Positions 23,702 through 32,000 of a stretch of DNA of 35,329 bases are shown here, one piece after another; position 1 is the first letter of the stretch, and every line of letters starts with the position of its first letter. The DNA lies in NCBI GenBank assembly GCA_016711405.1, contig JADJSZ010000011.1, positions 1 to 35,329 on the forward strand. Reading direction: 5' to 3'. Under the pieces are notes generated by a model that saw only the letters and a program-made list of their open reading frames with translations, was not told the origin of the DNA and searched no databases. The position numbers were made by a program, and so were the translations under genes. Source of the DNA: Candidatus Hadersleviella danica (GTDB taxonomy: Bacteria > Chloroflexota > Anaerolineae > Promineifilales > Promineifilaceae).

Positions 23702-25898
23702 CTACCCAGCAACCACCCACACCACGGCCGACTCCCACCCCACCACCTGCCCCACCCCAAACCGCCCCCGCACCGCCCCCACATCCACCCCCGCCGCTTC
23801 CAGCCGCTCCCCATAACTCGGCCGTGCCCCCGCCGGGGCAGGCCCAAACCAACGGCCGACCAACCCCGCCGTGATTTGCCGCTCCTCCACCCGTCGCTCC
23901 ACCTGCTGGTGCAACACCCGCCAGCCCGCCCCCGCCAGCGTCGCCACCAAATCCGCCACCTCCCAATTCACCAATTCATCCTCGGGGTCATGGTAGATGG
24001 CCTCCTCGGCCGCCACCACCTGCGCCCGCAACGCCTCCGCCCCCGCCCAATCCACCAGCGCATACAGCCGCTGGCCGTGGCGGGGGATGGTCTGCACGAT
24101 AATCAGCCGCCCATCGGGAGCCAACCACGGCCGCAACCCCGCCAACGCCCCCTGCTGGCTGGCCAACGACACCGCCTGCCGCGCCAAAATGCGGTCAAAG
24201 CGCACCTCGGGCGGCAACTGGGCGGGCAACTCGGCCAGCGCGGCCGTCACAATGTGCGGCCGTAAGAGCGCATCGGGCAGTTGGGCCGCCTGTTGGCGCA
24301 AAATCTCGGCCGATGATGGCTCGGCCACGGCCGTCCACACCCCCCCTTCGGGCGCACGCCGCACCCCTTCCCACACCAGCAAGCCCGACCCACCCGCCAC
24401 ATCCAACAAACGATGGTGCCGTTGCACCTCGGCCAGCGCAAACAGCTTCTCGCGCACCTCGGCCAGCCCCTTGCCACTGGCATTGATGGCGCGTTGGAGC
24501 CACGCCTCCCGTTGCTTATCCACTGGGCTGGTGGTGAACACCTCGGGCACGGCCGCTTGCTCCACCTCGAGCATGGCCGCCAATTGCGCCTCCCGCCGCC
24601 GCGCCACCTCCGCCTGAATTTTTTGCTCATACCCTTGGTCGCTGGGCTGGTAAAAGAGCCGCCCCTGCAACGCCGTGGGCAAATACTGTTGCGCCACCCA
24701 GTGGTCGCGGTAGGCGTGCGGGTAGAGGTAGCCCTTGCCGTGCCCAAATCCCTCTTTGTCCCGATTGCCGTCCTTGAGGTGATTGGGCACATCCGCCTCT
24801 TGCTCCGCTTGCACCACGTTCAGCGCATCAAAAAAGGCCATCACCGAGTTGGATTTAGCGGCCGTGGCCAAATAAATGGCACAATTGGCCAGCGGGTAAT
24901 ATCCCTCGGGCAGGCCAATCTTCTCATAGATTTGCCAACAGTTGTTGACCACGCCCGCCGCGTTGGGGTCGGCCATGCCAATGTCTTCGCTGGCCAAGAT
25001 GGCCATCCGCCGAAACAAAAAGCGGGGGTCTTCGCCCGCGTACACCATTTTGGCCAGCCAATAAAGCGCGGCATCGGGGTCGGAGCCGCGCAAACTTTTG
25101 ATGAAAGCCGAGATGGTGTCGTAGTGGGAGTCGCCGTCTTTGTCGTACAGCACCGCCCGCCGCTGGATGGATTCCTCGGCCACGGCCAAGCTGACCCGCA
25201 CCACGCCGTCCTCGTCGGCGGGGGTGGTCTCCACGGCCAGTTCCAACGCGTTCAGCAATGTCCGCGCATCCCCATTGGCGATGTTGACCAGATGGGCCAA
25301 CGCCTCTTCCGCCACCTCCACCTGCCAGTTGCCATACCCCCGCTCTTCGTCCGCCAACGCTTGGGCGGCGATTTGGCGCAGGTCGGCCGCTGTCAACGGT
25401 TGCAATTGGAAGATGCGACTGCGGCTCACCAAGGCACTGTTGACCTCGAAATAGGGGTTGGCCGTCGTCGCCCCAATCAGCAAGATGGTTCCCCGCTCCA
25501 CATGGGGCAACAGCGCATCTTGTTGCGCCTTGTTCCAGCGATGCACCTCGTCCACAAACAGGGTCGTGCGCTGGTTGTGCAAGGTGCGCCGCTCGTCCGC
25601 CTCGGCGATGGCCTCCCGAATCTCCTTCACCCCCGCCAGCACGGCGTTGAGGGTAATGAAATGGCTCCTGCGTGCTGTTGGCTATCACCATCGCCAGCGT
25701 GGTTTTGCCCGTCCCCGGCGGCCCATAAAAAATCAGCGAAGCGAGTTGGTCGGCCTGTATGGCGCGACGGAGGAGACGGCCGTGGCCCAAAATATGCTCC
25801 TGCCCCACGTACTCGTCCAACACCCTCGGCCGCATTCGGTTGGCAAGGGGGGATTCTTGTTCAATCTGTTTCTGGCGGCTGTGTTGAAAGAGGTTCAT
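23702..25898 (-). CDS. rarA: RarA/MgsA-type AAA+ ATPase fused to a C-terminal methyltransferase-like domain, one frameshift
   Basis: RarA ATPases act at stalled replication forks, loosening DNA ends next to SSB. The start MNLFQHSRQKQIEQESPLAN at 25898, then RMRPRVLDEYVGQEHILG, Walker A FYGPPGTGKTTLA, Walker B TLFVDEVHRW, sensor-1 IGATTANPYFEVNSALVSRS and the tetramerisation part (NLKDGN-like NHLKDGNRDKEGFGHGKGY, YPHAYRDHW) are all present. About 260 further residues follow: HRLLDVAGGSGLLVWEGVRR is a SAM-binding-like glycine loop and FDRILARQAVSLASQ a following strand. Cyanobacteria have a protein annotated RarA/unknown domain fusion, which this resembles. One indel near 25670 separates the first 75 codons. 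Restored length is about 732 residues. No clear ribosome binding site is seen. Confidence 0.9.
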
Positions 25899-25910
25899 GG
25901 GAGGTGGTTG

Positions 25911-25934
25911 GTTCGTAGTAACGGCTTTAGCCGT
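25911..25934 (+). repeat. Short dispersed repeat GTTCGTAGTA + ACGGCTTTAGCCGT
   Basis: The second part forms a perfect ACGGCT/AGCCGT hairpin. A diverged copy lies on the other strand at 20300-20323. From memory, similar GTTCGTAGT-hairpin words are common in filamentous cyanobacteria. The gap 25899-26176 holds this copy, GAGGAG-rich words, CTGACAAGCTGACTAGC words near 25980-25997 and a CTTTGCG word near 26112, but no gene. Confidence 0.55.
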
Positions 25935-26176
25935 AAGGGGGAGCAGAGGAGCGGAGGGGCAGAGGAGAAGCTGAAATGCTGACAAGCTGACTAGCTTTTA
26001 TTCACCCCCCCTTCATTGTCCCAAACCAAGGGCAAATCTACAATGAAGGCGGAGCAAAAGGCATTTTAGGCACGAATTGCACGAATGACACGAATTTTTT
26101 TGCCTTCAAAAACCTTTGCGTCTTTGCCCCCTTAAAGCCTTGCTTAAAAACTTGCGCTCCCGTACTCACCATACCC

Positions 26177-27097
26177 GTGAAACACATTCTTTTGTTGGAA
26201 CCCAAACTTAGCGAGGCAGAGCAACTGGCCGAGCAAATCGAATCGGCCGGGGCGTATGCCGTGACCCGCGTGCGCAACATGCGCGAGGCGTGTGCTTCGC
26301 TGGCCGCCCAACCCCAAGATTTAGCCCTCATCCCCATCAGCCGCAACGACAGCCTCGTTTATTCGTTGCGCGTCTTGCAACCGGGCTTGCCCCTCTACCT
26401 CATGCCCGACAGCCCACAAGCGTTCATCCCCGAGCGGCAGTTGCAGGTGGTACAGGGGGTGGTGGAACGGCCGCTCATTCTCCGCGCCCTGCCTCATTTG
26501 CTGGATGGCACATGGACGGCCGAACTCGCCTCTGCCCAGCACCAAGTCTTAGATGTAGAGCGGCTCCAACTCGTGCTGGCCGAACTGTGTGCCGACGAAC
26601 AAGTGCGCTTGGCCTTGGTGGTGGAGGGGGAGCAGGTGTTGGCCAGCCACACCACGGCCGAGGCCAGCCTTGAAACGGCCGTTCTCGGCCGCCTCGCCCG
26701 TTTGCCGTGGGAGCCGCGCCTAAATGCCACCCAACTCTCGTTCCTCAACAAAGTGAACGGCCCCGAAAATCTCCTGCTCATGGCACGGCCGTTGGGCCTC
26801 ACCCAAAAGCTCATCGTGGGCGCGGAACTGAACGCGGGGTTAACCCATCTGCGCCAATTGGGTGAGGGGGTGGTGCAAAAGCTGGCCGACCCCACGGCCG
26901 AAATCGCCTTGCCCCGCCCTGCCCCGAACCAATACGCCATCGTCTGGCGCGGCCGTCAGCCCGTGGCCGAGGGGTTGTGTACGATTTTGCAAAATGTGTT
27001 GGGCAAAATCGGCCAGCTATACGGTTGCACCATCCACCACCTCGAGGTGGTTCCTGAATATGTTCACATGGTGCTAACCGTGCCGCCCCAGCAATAG
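26177..27097 (+). CDS. Receiver-like / roadblock-like / IS200-transposase-like fusion protein
   Basis: The intact 306-residue protein seems to have three parts. Residues 1-115 (MKHILLLEPKLSEAEQLAEQ ... DLALIPISRN ... LPLYLMPDS) look like a response-regulator receiver fold, but with Pro at the phosphoacceptor position (LIPI instead of LIDI), so it is probably not phosphorylated. Residues about 130-245 (ALVVEGEQVLASHT ... NLLLMARPLGLTQKLIVGAE) resemble a Roadblock/LC7 fold. Residues about 250-306 (YAIVWRGRQPVAEGL ... HHLEVVPEYVHMVLTVPPQQ) match the first half of the Y1 (IS200/IS605) transposase: the strand YHIVW, the helix, and the HUH motif region DHIHMLLxIPP. Here the first His is Tyr (YVH) and the catalytic Tyr helix is missing, so no transposition is expected. 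Function is unknown, perhaps nucleic-acid binding in a signalling protein. Confidence 0.7.
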   Translation: MKHILLLEPKLSEAEQLAEQIESAGAYAVTRVRNMREACASLAAQPQDLALIPISRNDSLVYSLRVLQPGLPLYLMPDSPQAFIPERQLQVVQGVVERPLILRALPHLLDGTWTAELASAQHQVLDVERLQLVLAELCADEQVRLALVVEGEQVLASHTTAEASLETAVLGRLARLPWEPRLNATQLSFLNKVNGPENLLLMARPLGLTQKLIVGAELNAGLTHLRQLGEGVVQKLADPTAEIALPRPAPNQYAIVWRGRQPVAEGLCTILQNVLGKIGQLYGCTIHHLEVVPEYVHMVLTVPPQQ

Positions 27098-27418
27098 TTA
27101 CCCCTGCGGGATAAAAATGTCCACTGGGATGGGCGGCTCGGCACAGCAAGCCATCATCGTCCACAAGAGGATGGCCGCCCCGATTACAAGAAGAACTACG
27201 ATGATCCCCAAGCGCATCCGCCACCCTTCTGTGGTTAGCAACGGCCGTCCCCGCACCCACTGATACAACATCATCCCGCTCACCGTCACCACCATCAAAA
27301 TGCTCAGGGGGGAAATCCAGCCCTGCCTAAACAAGTCGTTGGCGATGTTGGCGACAAGGGCGAGCCAGAAAAAGCCAAACAATACCCAACCCAATTTCAT
27401 GCGATTTTTTCGCTCCAC
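27098..27418 (-). CDS. Small membrane protein, three helices (not recognised)
   Basis: The 106-residue product has hydrophobic segments at about residues 8-25 (LGWVLFGFFWLALVANIA), 35-53 (SPLSILMVVTVSGMMLYQW) and 69-90 (LGIIVVLLVIGAAILLWTMM), followed by a short tail with CC (MACCAEPPIPVDIFIPQG). A GTG start at 27418 is likely because GGAG lies 11 nt upstream; ATG 27400 (MKLGWVLF) is the alternative. Its stop codon directly abuts that of the fusion protein gene on the other strand. It is divergent from the TetR gene across 276 bp that carry an 18-bp palindrome, so it is a candidate target of that regulator. I recognise no family. Confidence 0.75.
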   Translation of the reverse strand: MERKNRMKLGWVLFGFFWLALVANIANDLFRQGWISPLSILMVVTVSGMMLYQWVRGRPLLTTEGWRMRLGIIVVLLVIGAAILLWTMMACCAEPPIPVDIFIPQG

Positions 27419-27435
27419 ATCGTTTATTTCTCCTT

Positions 27436-27536
27436 GTGGTGCGCCGCTCGGCTTAAGCGCGACACACCACGATTAGCCAAAGGGCTACTTTTGGGACAGG
27501 GCGGCCTCCACAAGAGCAAAAAATTGCACCTCCCAT
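27436..27536. other. Hairpin and GAGGTGCAA half-site in the divergent gap
   Basis: GTGGTG (27437-27442) and CACCAC (about 27465-27470) can pair around a GC-rich, partly self-complementary core. At 27527-27535 TTGCACCTC is one arm of the hairpin seen at 13464, 13684 and 29055, here without its partner. Nothing else is recognised in this gap apart from the TetR control region. Confidence 0.35.
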
Positions 27537-27628
27537 CTCATTCAGCCAAAACGTATCGGCAATTAACCTGACCCCTTACTCAACTATACTACCCCGATTC
27601 GGTTATTTTTCCGCCTCGGTACGCCCCA

Positions 27629-27656
27629 TTTGCCCCACCCTCGGGCTTGCTATACA
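27629..27656 (+). promoter_or_regulatory. Promoter of the TetR gene
   Basis: TTTGCC at 27629-27634, a 16-bp spacer and TATACA at 27651-27656, with TG one base before the -10 (extended -10). The predicted transcript start falls inside the palindrome at 27661-27678. Confidence 0.4.
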
Positions 27657-27660
27657 CTCC

Positions 27661-27678
27661 ACTTATCAATTGATAAGT
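27661..27678. promoter_or_regulatory. Perfect 18-bp palindrome, likely TetR operator
   Basis: ACTTATCAATTGATAAGT is its own reverse complement and ends 16 bp before the TetR start codon. TetR proteins usually bind such symmetrical sites at their own promoter, so autoregulation is likely. Confidence 0.75.
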
Positions 27679-27694
27679 TCTCTTCCCCACGAGT

Positions 27695-28306
27695 ATGCTC
27701 CCCATTAAACCAACCAATCGCCAGCAAGAAATCATTGCCGAATCGGCGCGGCTGTTCCGCGAACAAGGGTATTTGGCCACCAGCATTCGCGATATTAGCG
27801 AGGCGATGGGCATGACTTCGGCCGCGCTCTATTACCATTTTAAGAACAAAGAAGAGATTTTGCTGGAGATTATGCGCCTGAGTTTGCACAACTTGCGCGA
27901 GGCTGTGCAAACGGCCGTGGCCAGCCAAACCACCCCGTGGGGTCAATTGCGCGTCGCCCTGCAAACCCATTTGGCCATCAGCCTCGAATACCAAGATTTT
28001 GCGATTGTGTTGCTCAAGGATTTGCGCCATTTATCGGCCGACCAGCGCATGAATGTGGTGGCGGCACGGGATGCGTATGAGGATATGTGGCAGGGGCTGT
28101 TGGAGGCGTGCCAAGCGGCGGGGCTGTTTCGGCCGGAAGTAGACCTTGACTTGTTGCGCTTGCTCACCTTTGGGGCGCTCAATTTGGTGGTGACATGGTA
28201 CAAACCCGAGGGAAAGCTCGGCCCCGAGGCAATTGCGGATGCGTTCTTGGATTTTATCGGCCGTGGGGTGCTCCAGCCCGAAGGGGTGTTGGCCTTAATG
28301 GCGTAA
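27695..28306 (+). CDS. TetR-family transcriptional regulator
   Basis: The 203-residue repressor has the classic N-terminal helix-turn-helix: RQQEIIAESARLFREQGYLA, then TSIRDISEAMGMTSAALYYH (recognition helix) and FKNKEEILLEIM, at about residues 10-55. The all-helical C-terminal part would bind a small ligand; VTWYKPEGKLGPEAIADAFL near the end resembles the KstR2/AcyR-like group that responds to acyl-CoA-type compounds, but that is only an impression. The ATG at 27695 directly follows a perfect 18-bp palindrome, which supports autorepression. The membrane protein gene on the opposite side of the gap may share control. The gene is intact. No obvious catabolic operon is adjacent. Confidence 0.92.
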   Translation: MLPIKPTNRQQEIIAESARLFREQGYLATSIRDISEAMGMTSAALYYHFKNKEEILLEIMRLSLHNLREAVQTAVASQTTPWGQLRVALQTHLAISLEYQDFAIVLLKDLRHLSADQRMNVVAARDAYEDMWQGLLEACQAAGLFRPEVDLDLLRLLTFGALNLVVTWYKPEGKLGPEAIADAFLDFIGRGVLQPEGVLALMA

Positions 28307-28387
28307 GGGCGTATTCACCCTTAGCCTTCCAAGACCTTTTGGCCAGATATGATGACGTTAAGCACACGCTGTGCTAAGATGTAATTT

Positions 28388-28669
28388 ATGAAGCAGTTTG
28401 ATTGGAATGCCGACAAAAACCAATTGCTAATCTTGGAACGTGGCATTTCTTTTGAAGAGATTGTTTTTGCCATTTTATCGGGTGGATTACGAGACGATAT
28501 TAGCCATCCCAACACCGAAAAATATCCCAATCAACGGCTATTCATTGTCGAAATAGATGGCTACGCTTATTTGGTTCCATATGTTGAAGCACAAGAACAA
28601 ATTTTTCTAAAAACTATCATTCCAAGCCGTAAAGCAACGAAGAAATATGGGCGAGGTAAACATGAATAA
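28388..28669 (+). CDS. BrnT-like toxin of a second toxin-antitoxin pair
   Basis: The 93-residue protein begins MKQFDWNADKNQLLILERGI, the W/F-D---DKN---KERGI pattern of BrnT-like toxins, followed by SFEEIVFAILSGGLRDDISH, KYPNQRLFIVEIDGYAYLVP and FLKTIIPSRKATKKYG. The basic PSRKATKKY end corresponds to the active-site Arg/Lys region. Such toxins are ribosome-dependent or free mRNA nucleases. Its composition is lower in GC than that of the flanking genes, as is common for mobile toxin-antitoxin pairs. The antitoxin gene overlaps its stop by 8 nt. It differs clearly in sequence from the brnT gene at 23118, so the two are not recent duplicates. Confidence 0.82.
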   Translation: MKQFDWNADKNQLLILERGISFEEIVFAILSGGLRDDISHPNTEKYPNQRLFIVEIDGYAYLVPYVEAQEQIFLKTIIPSRKATKKYGRGKHE

Positions 28670-28964
28670 ACTATTGTTAGATTCCGAAGAACAAGAAATT
28701 TTAGACGCTTTTGAAGCGGATGAGTTTGTTTCTGTTTTGAGTGAAGCACGGCAAAATTATCTTGTTCAAGCGGCCGAAGAAACCTTCCGCAAAGACAAGC
28801 GCATCAATATTCGCATCTCGAGCCGTGATTTGCTCGCTTTGCAACGGCGTGCCGCAGAGGAAGGTCTTCCCTATCAAACTCTTATCTCAAGTGTTTTGCA
28901 TAAATATGTTTCAGGGCGGTACCAAGAGGTAAATGCTCATAAAGCCTTGCCAGAAGCTGGCTAA
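28662..28964 (+). CDS. CopG/RHH-like antitoxin
   Basis: The 100-residue product from ATG 28662 starts MNKLLLDSEEQEILDAFEAD and ends with a DNA-binding half, KDKRINIRISSRDLLALQRR, then AAEEGLPYQTLISSVLHKYV. The beta strand RINIRISS and the two helices after it are the ribbon-helix-helix fold, and the GLPYQTLISSVLHKY block is typical for antitoxins paired with BrnT-like toxins. GAGG lies 7 nt upstream of this ATG; an in-frame ATG at 28647 is less likely. It neutralises the toxin and probably represses both genes. A terminator follows at 29055. Confidence 0.85.
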   Translation: MNKLLLDSEEQEILDAFEADEFVSVLSEARQNYLVQAAEETFRKDKRINIRISSRDLLALQRRAAEEGLPYQTLISSVLHKYVSGRYQEVNAHKALPEAG

Positions 28965-29054
28965 AAAGCAAAAGGGCAAGGTCAACCCCTCGGGATTTCC
29001 CCCTTTGGTCGGAACGACATTTGGAAGATATGCCCTCGCCAAGATGGCTTGATT

Positions 29055-29095
29055 GAGGTGCAACCCATTGTAGAAAAGGGTTGCACCTCTTTTTT
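29055..29095 (+). terminator. Terminator after the second toxin-antitoxin pair
   Basis: A perfect 12-bp stem, GAGGTGCAACCC/GGGTTGCACCTC, with an 11-nt loop and T6. Its last bases overlap the stop codon of the convergent CotH gene. The outer nine pairs equal those of the hairpins at 13464 and 13684. Confidence 0.85.
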
Positions 29096-32000
29096 ATCGC
29101 ACTACCAGCGGCAGGAAGACCTGCATGGGGGGCGGTTCGACTATGGCATCATCGTCCAAAATGGTGATGGTGAGCGCGGTTTGGCCAAGGGTGAGGTGGG
29201 TGGGGGTGGTAAAGAGGAGTTGGAGGTTTTCGGTTTCTTCGGGCAGGGTGTCGCCCACAATGGTTAGAGCGATTGTTTGGCTGGTTTGGCCGGGGGCAAA
29301 GGTGAGTGTGCCGCTGATGGGCTGGTAATCTGTGCCCGCCACGGCCGTTCCCCCTCCCGTCGCCCAATCCACCGTACCCGTCACCCCGCTGGCGGCCGAC
29401 AGCGAAACAGTGACCCACACAGTCTGGGTCACATCCCCCTCGTCCACACTCACATCGCCCAACAGCAACTGGGGCGCGGCATCGTCGTTGGCGATGGTCA
29501 GCGTCGCCTCGGCCGTGCCCAACTCCCCATTGCTCGCGTTGCTCAAGGTCAGCGTCAACGCCTCATCCAACTCGTGGAGCGTATCGCCGTGGATGGGCAC
29601 GAGGATGGTGTGCGCGGTTTGGCCGGGCGTGAAAGTAAGCGTGCCGCTGACGGCCGTGTAATCCTCCCCCGCCACGGCCGAGCCATCGGCCGTCGCATAA
29701 TCCACAGCCACCGTTTGCCCACTCGGTGCGGAGAGCGAGACGGTGACGGTGAGATAGCTCGTGCCCGTTTGCCCTTCCCAAATGCTCAGTTCGGCGGGCA
29801 GAGAGAGGGTGGGCGGGCTGTCGTTGTCGTGCAGGGTGATGACGGCCGTGCCCGAGATAATCAACCCATTGGTGGCGTTGCTCAGAACAAGCGTGAACTG
29901 CTCCTCGTCCTCGGCCAAGGCATCGTCGGTGGTGGGGATGGTGACGGTGTGGGCGGTTTGACCGGGGGTGAAGACGAGTGTGCCGCTGATGGGGGTGTAG
30001 TCGGCCGTGCCAGCCGAGCCATCGGCCGTGGCAAAATCCACCGCAACCGTTTGGCCGCTGGCGGGCACGAGGGTAACGGTCAGGACGGCCGTCGCCCCTT
30101 CCACCGCGCTGGCGGCGGGGGTGAGGTGGAGTTCTGGCTGGCCGTCATCGTCCAAAATGGTGATGGCGGCTTGCCCAGTACCAATCACGGCATGGGTGGG
30201 ATTGGCCAATTGGAGGGCGAAGGCGCGGTGGGGGTCATCCACTTCGTTGCCGAGGATGACGACGGGCACTGTTTGCACAGTTTGGAACGGGGCAAAAATG
30301 AGCGTGCCGCTGATGGGCTGGTAATGTTGCCCCGCAATGGCTGTGCCATCGGCCGTGGCAAAATCCACAGTGGCGGTGACACTGCTGACGGCCGCCAATT
30401 CGACGGTGATATTGACCGTGTGGCTGATATTGCCCTCGTTAACAGACACATCAAACCCGTTAAGAATCGGGAGCGGGTCGTTGTCCACAATTTGGGCCAC
30501 GGCCGTCGCTTGGCCAAGGGTGGCGTGGCTGGGGTTGCTCAAAAGCAGTTGGAACGCTTCGACCAACTCATACAAAGCATCCTCCACAAGGGGCACGGCG
30601 ATGGTTTGCACAGTTTGGCCGGGCGCAAAGGTGAGTGTGCCGCTGATGGGTTGGTAATCTTGGCCAGCAAGGGCTGACTCGTCGGCCGTGGCATAGTCGG
30701 CCGTGGCGGCAACCCCGCTAACGGCCGAGAGGGTGACGGTGAAGACGGCCGTGCCTGCCCCCTCATTGACCAGCACATCGGCCACACTCGCACTCGGTTG
30801 GGGGTCGTTATCGGCAAGGGTGATGGCCGCGCTGTTGGCCAGCAAGCCCGCGTTGCCGCTGAATTGCATGGTCAAGCCCTCGCTCAACTCGTAGCGGGTG
30901 TCGCCGACAATGGTGAGGGGGAGTTGCACGGTGGGGGTTTGGGTGATGACGAGTGTGCCGGCCGTGCTGAGATAATCTTCGCCAGCGAGGGCGGAGCCGG
31001 GCACAGTCGTAAAGGAGAGGGTGGTGGTGATGCCTTGCCCTGTGGCGGCCGAAAGGCTCACTTGGACGTGGGCGGTGCTGTGGCTGTCTTGTTCGGTAAC
31101 GGCCGTGCCCGTCACCGTAATCGTCGGGTCATCTTGGCCGGGGGAGCCGCCGAGGCTGGTGCTGGTGCGCCAGCCGCCGAAGGTGTCGGGGGCGAGGTTG
31201 GGGTTGGTGGGCACGAGCGAGTAGCCCATGCCCAAGTTGGGCACTGTGGGCCACGGGGCGCTGGCACTGTACAGCACGGTGGTGATGGTCAGGCCGACTG
31301 AATCATAAAGGGTAATCCGTTCGCCGCTGTTGCTGAGACTGCCCGAGTAGCCCGTATTGTTGTAGGAGACCAAGCCATATTGGTTTTGGAAGGCGACGGG
31401 GTTTTTGGCCAAGAGGATAAATTCTTGGGGGGCAAGGCTGGTTCCTGTGGGAAAGGTGAAGTCGCCGAGGCCGTTGACGGTGACGGCCGTTAAATCAAGC
31501 GTCTCGGTGTAGGCGTTTTTCAGCTCCAAAAATTCGTAGCCCACGTCGTCTACCCCGGTGGGTTGTAGAGGATTTCGCTGATGATGAGCGAGTTGGCAGG
31601 GAAGGGAACGGCCGTGCCGGCCGTAAATTCCACGGGGTCAGACCAGTTGCTCCAACGGCCGGTGCTATCCTTGTAGCGCACGCGGGCGCGGTAGGTTTCG
31701 CCCGTTTGGAGCAGGCCAGCGGGGATGGTTAGATTGGGGTCGTAGGTGGTGAGTTCGCCGCTTTCCCAGACGGCCGTCATCTCGTACAGCCACGGCAAAT
31801 TGGGGTCAAAGTCGGGCACGCCGGGGGTGCGGATGCGGCCGATGCGCCATTCCATCGCCCCGAACAGGTCGCTTTGGGGGTCGTTGTAGGGGGTGGCGGC
31901 GAAGGCGAGTTGGTTGACGGGGTAGCCGGCCGTGCCTGTGTAACTCAGCACGGGTTTGGTGGGTACTTGGGCTGTGCCCGTCAGCAGGCAGGTGTTGAGC

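Noticed and set aside
24413..25918. 501-residue plus-strand frame opposite rarA
   Set aside because: It is a shadow of a GC-rich gene; the minus strand encodes clear RarA motifs, and the plus product has no recognisable segments.
27436..27470. tRNA or riboswitch in the gap before the TetR gene
   Set aside because: Only one imperfect hairpin is present; there is no cloverleaf, no T-loop sequence and no known riboswitch core.
29277..30677. 466-residue plus-strand frame opposite the Calx-beta repeats
   Set aside because: It is Gly/Arg/His-rich and repetitive in step with the Calx-beta coding repeats on the other strand, as expected for an antisense shadow.
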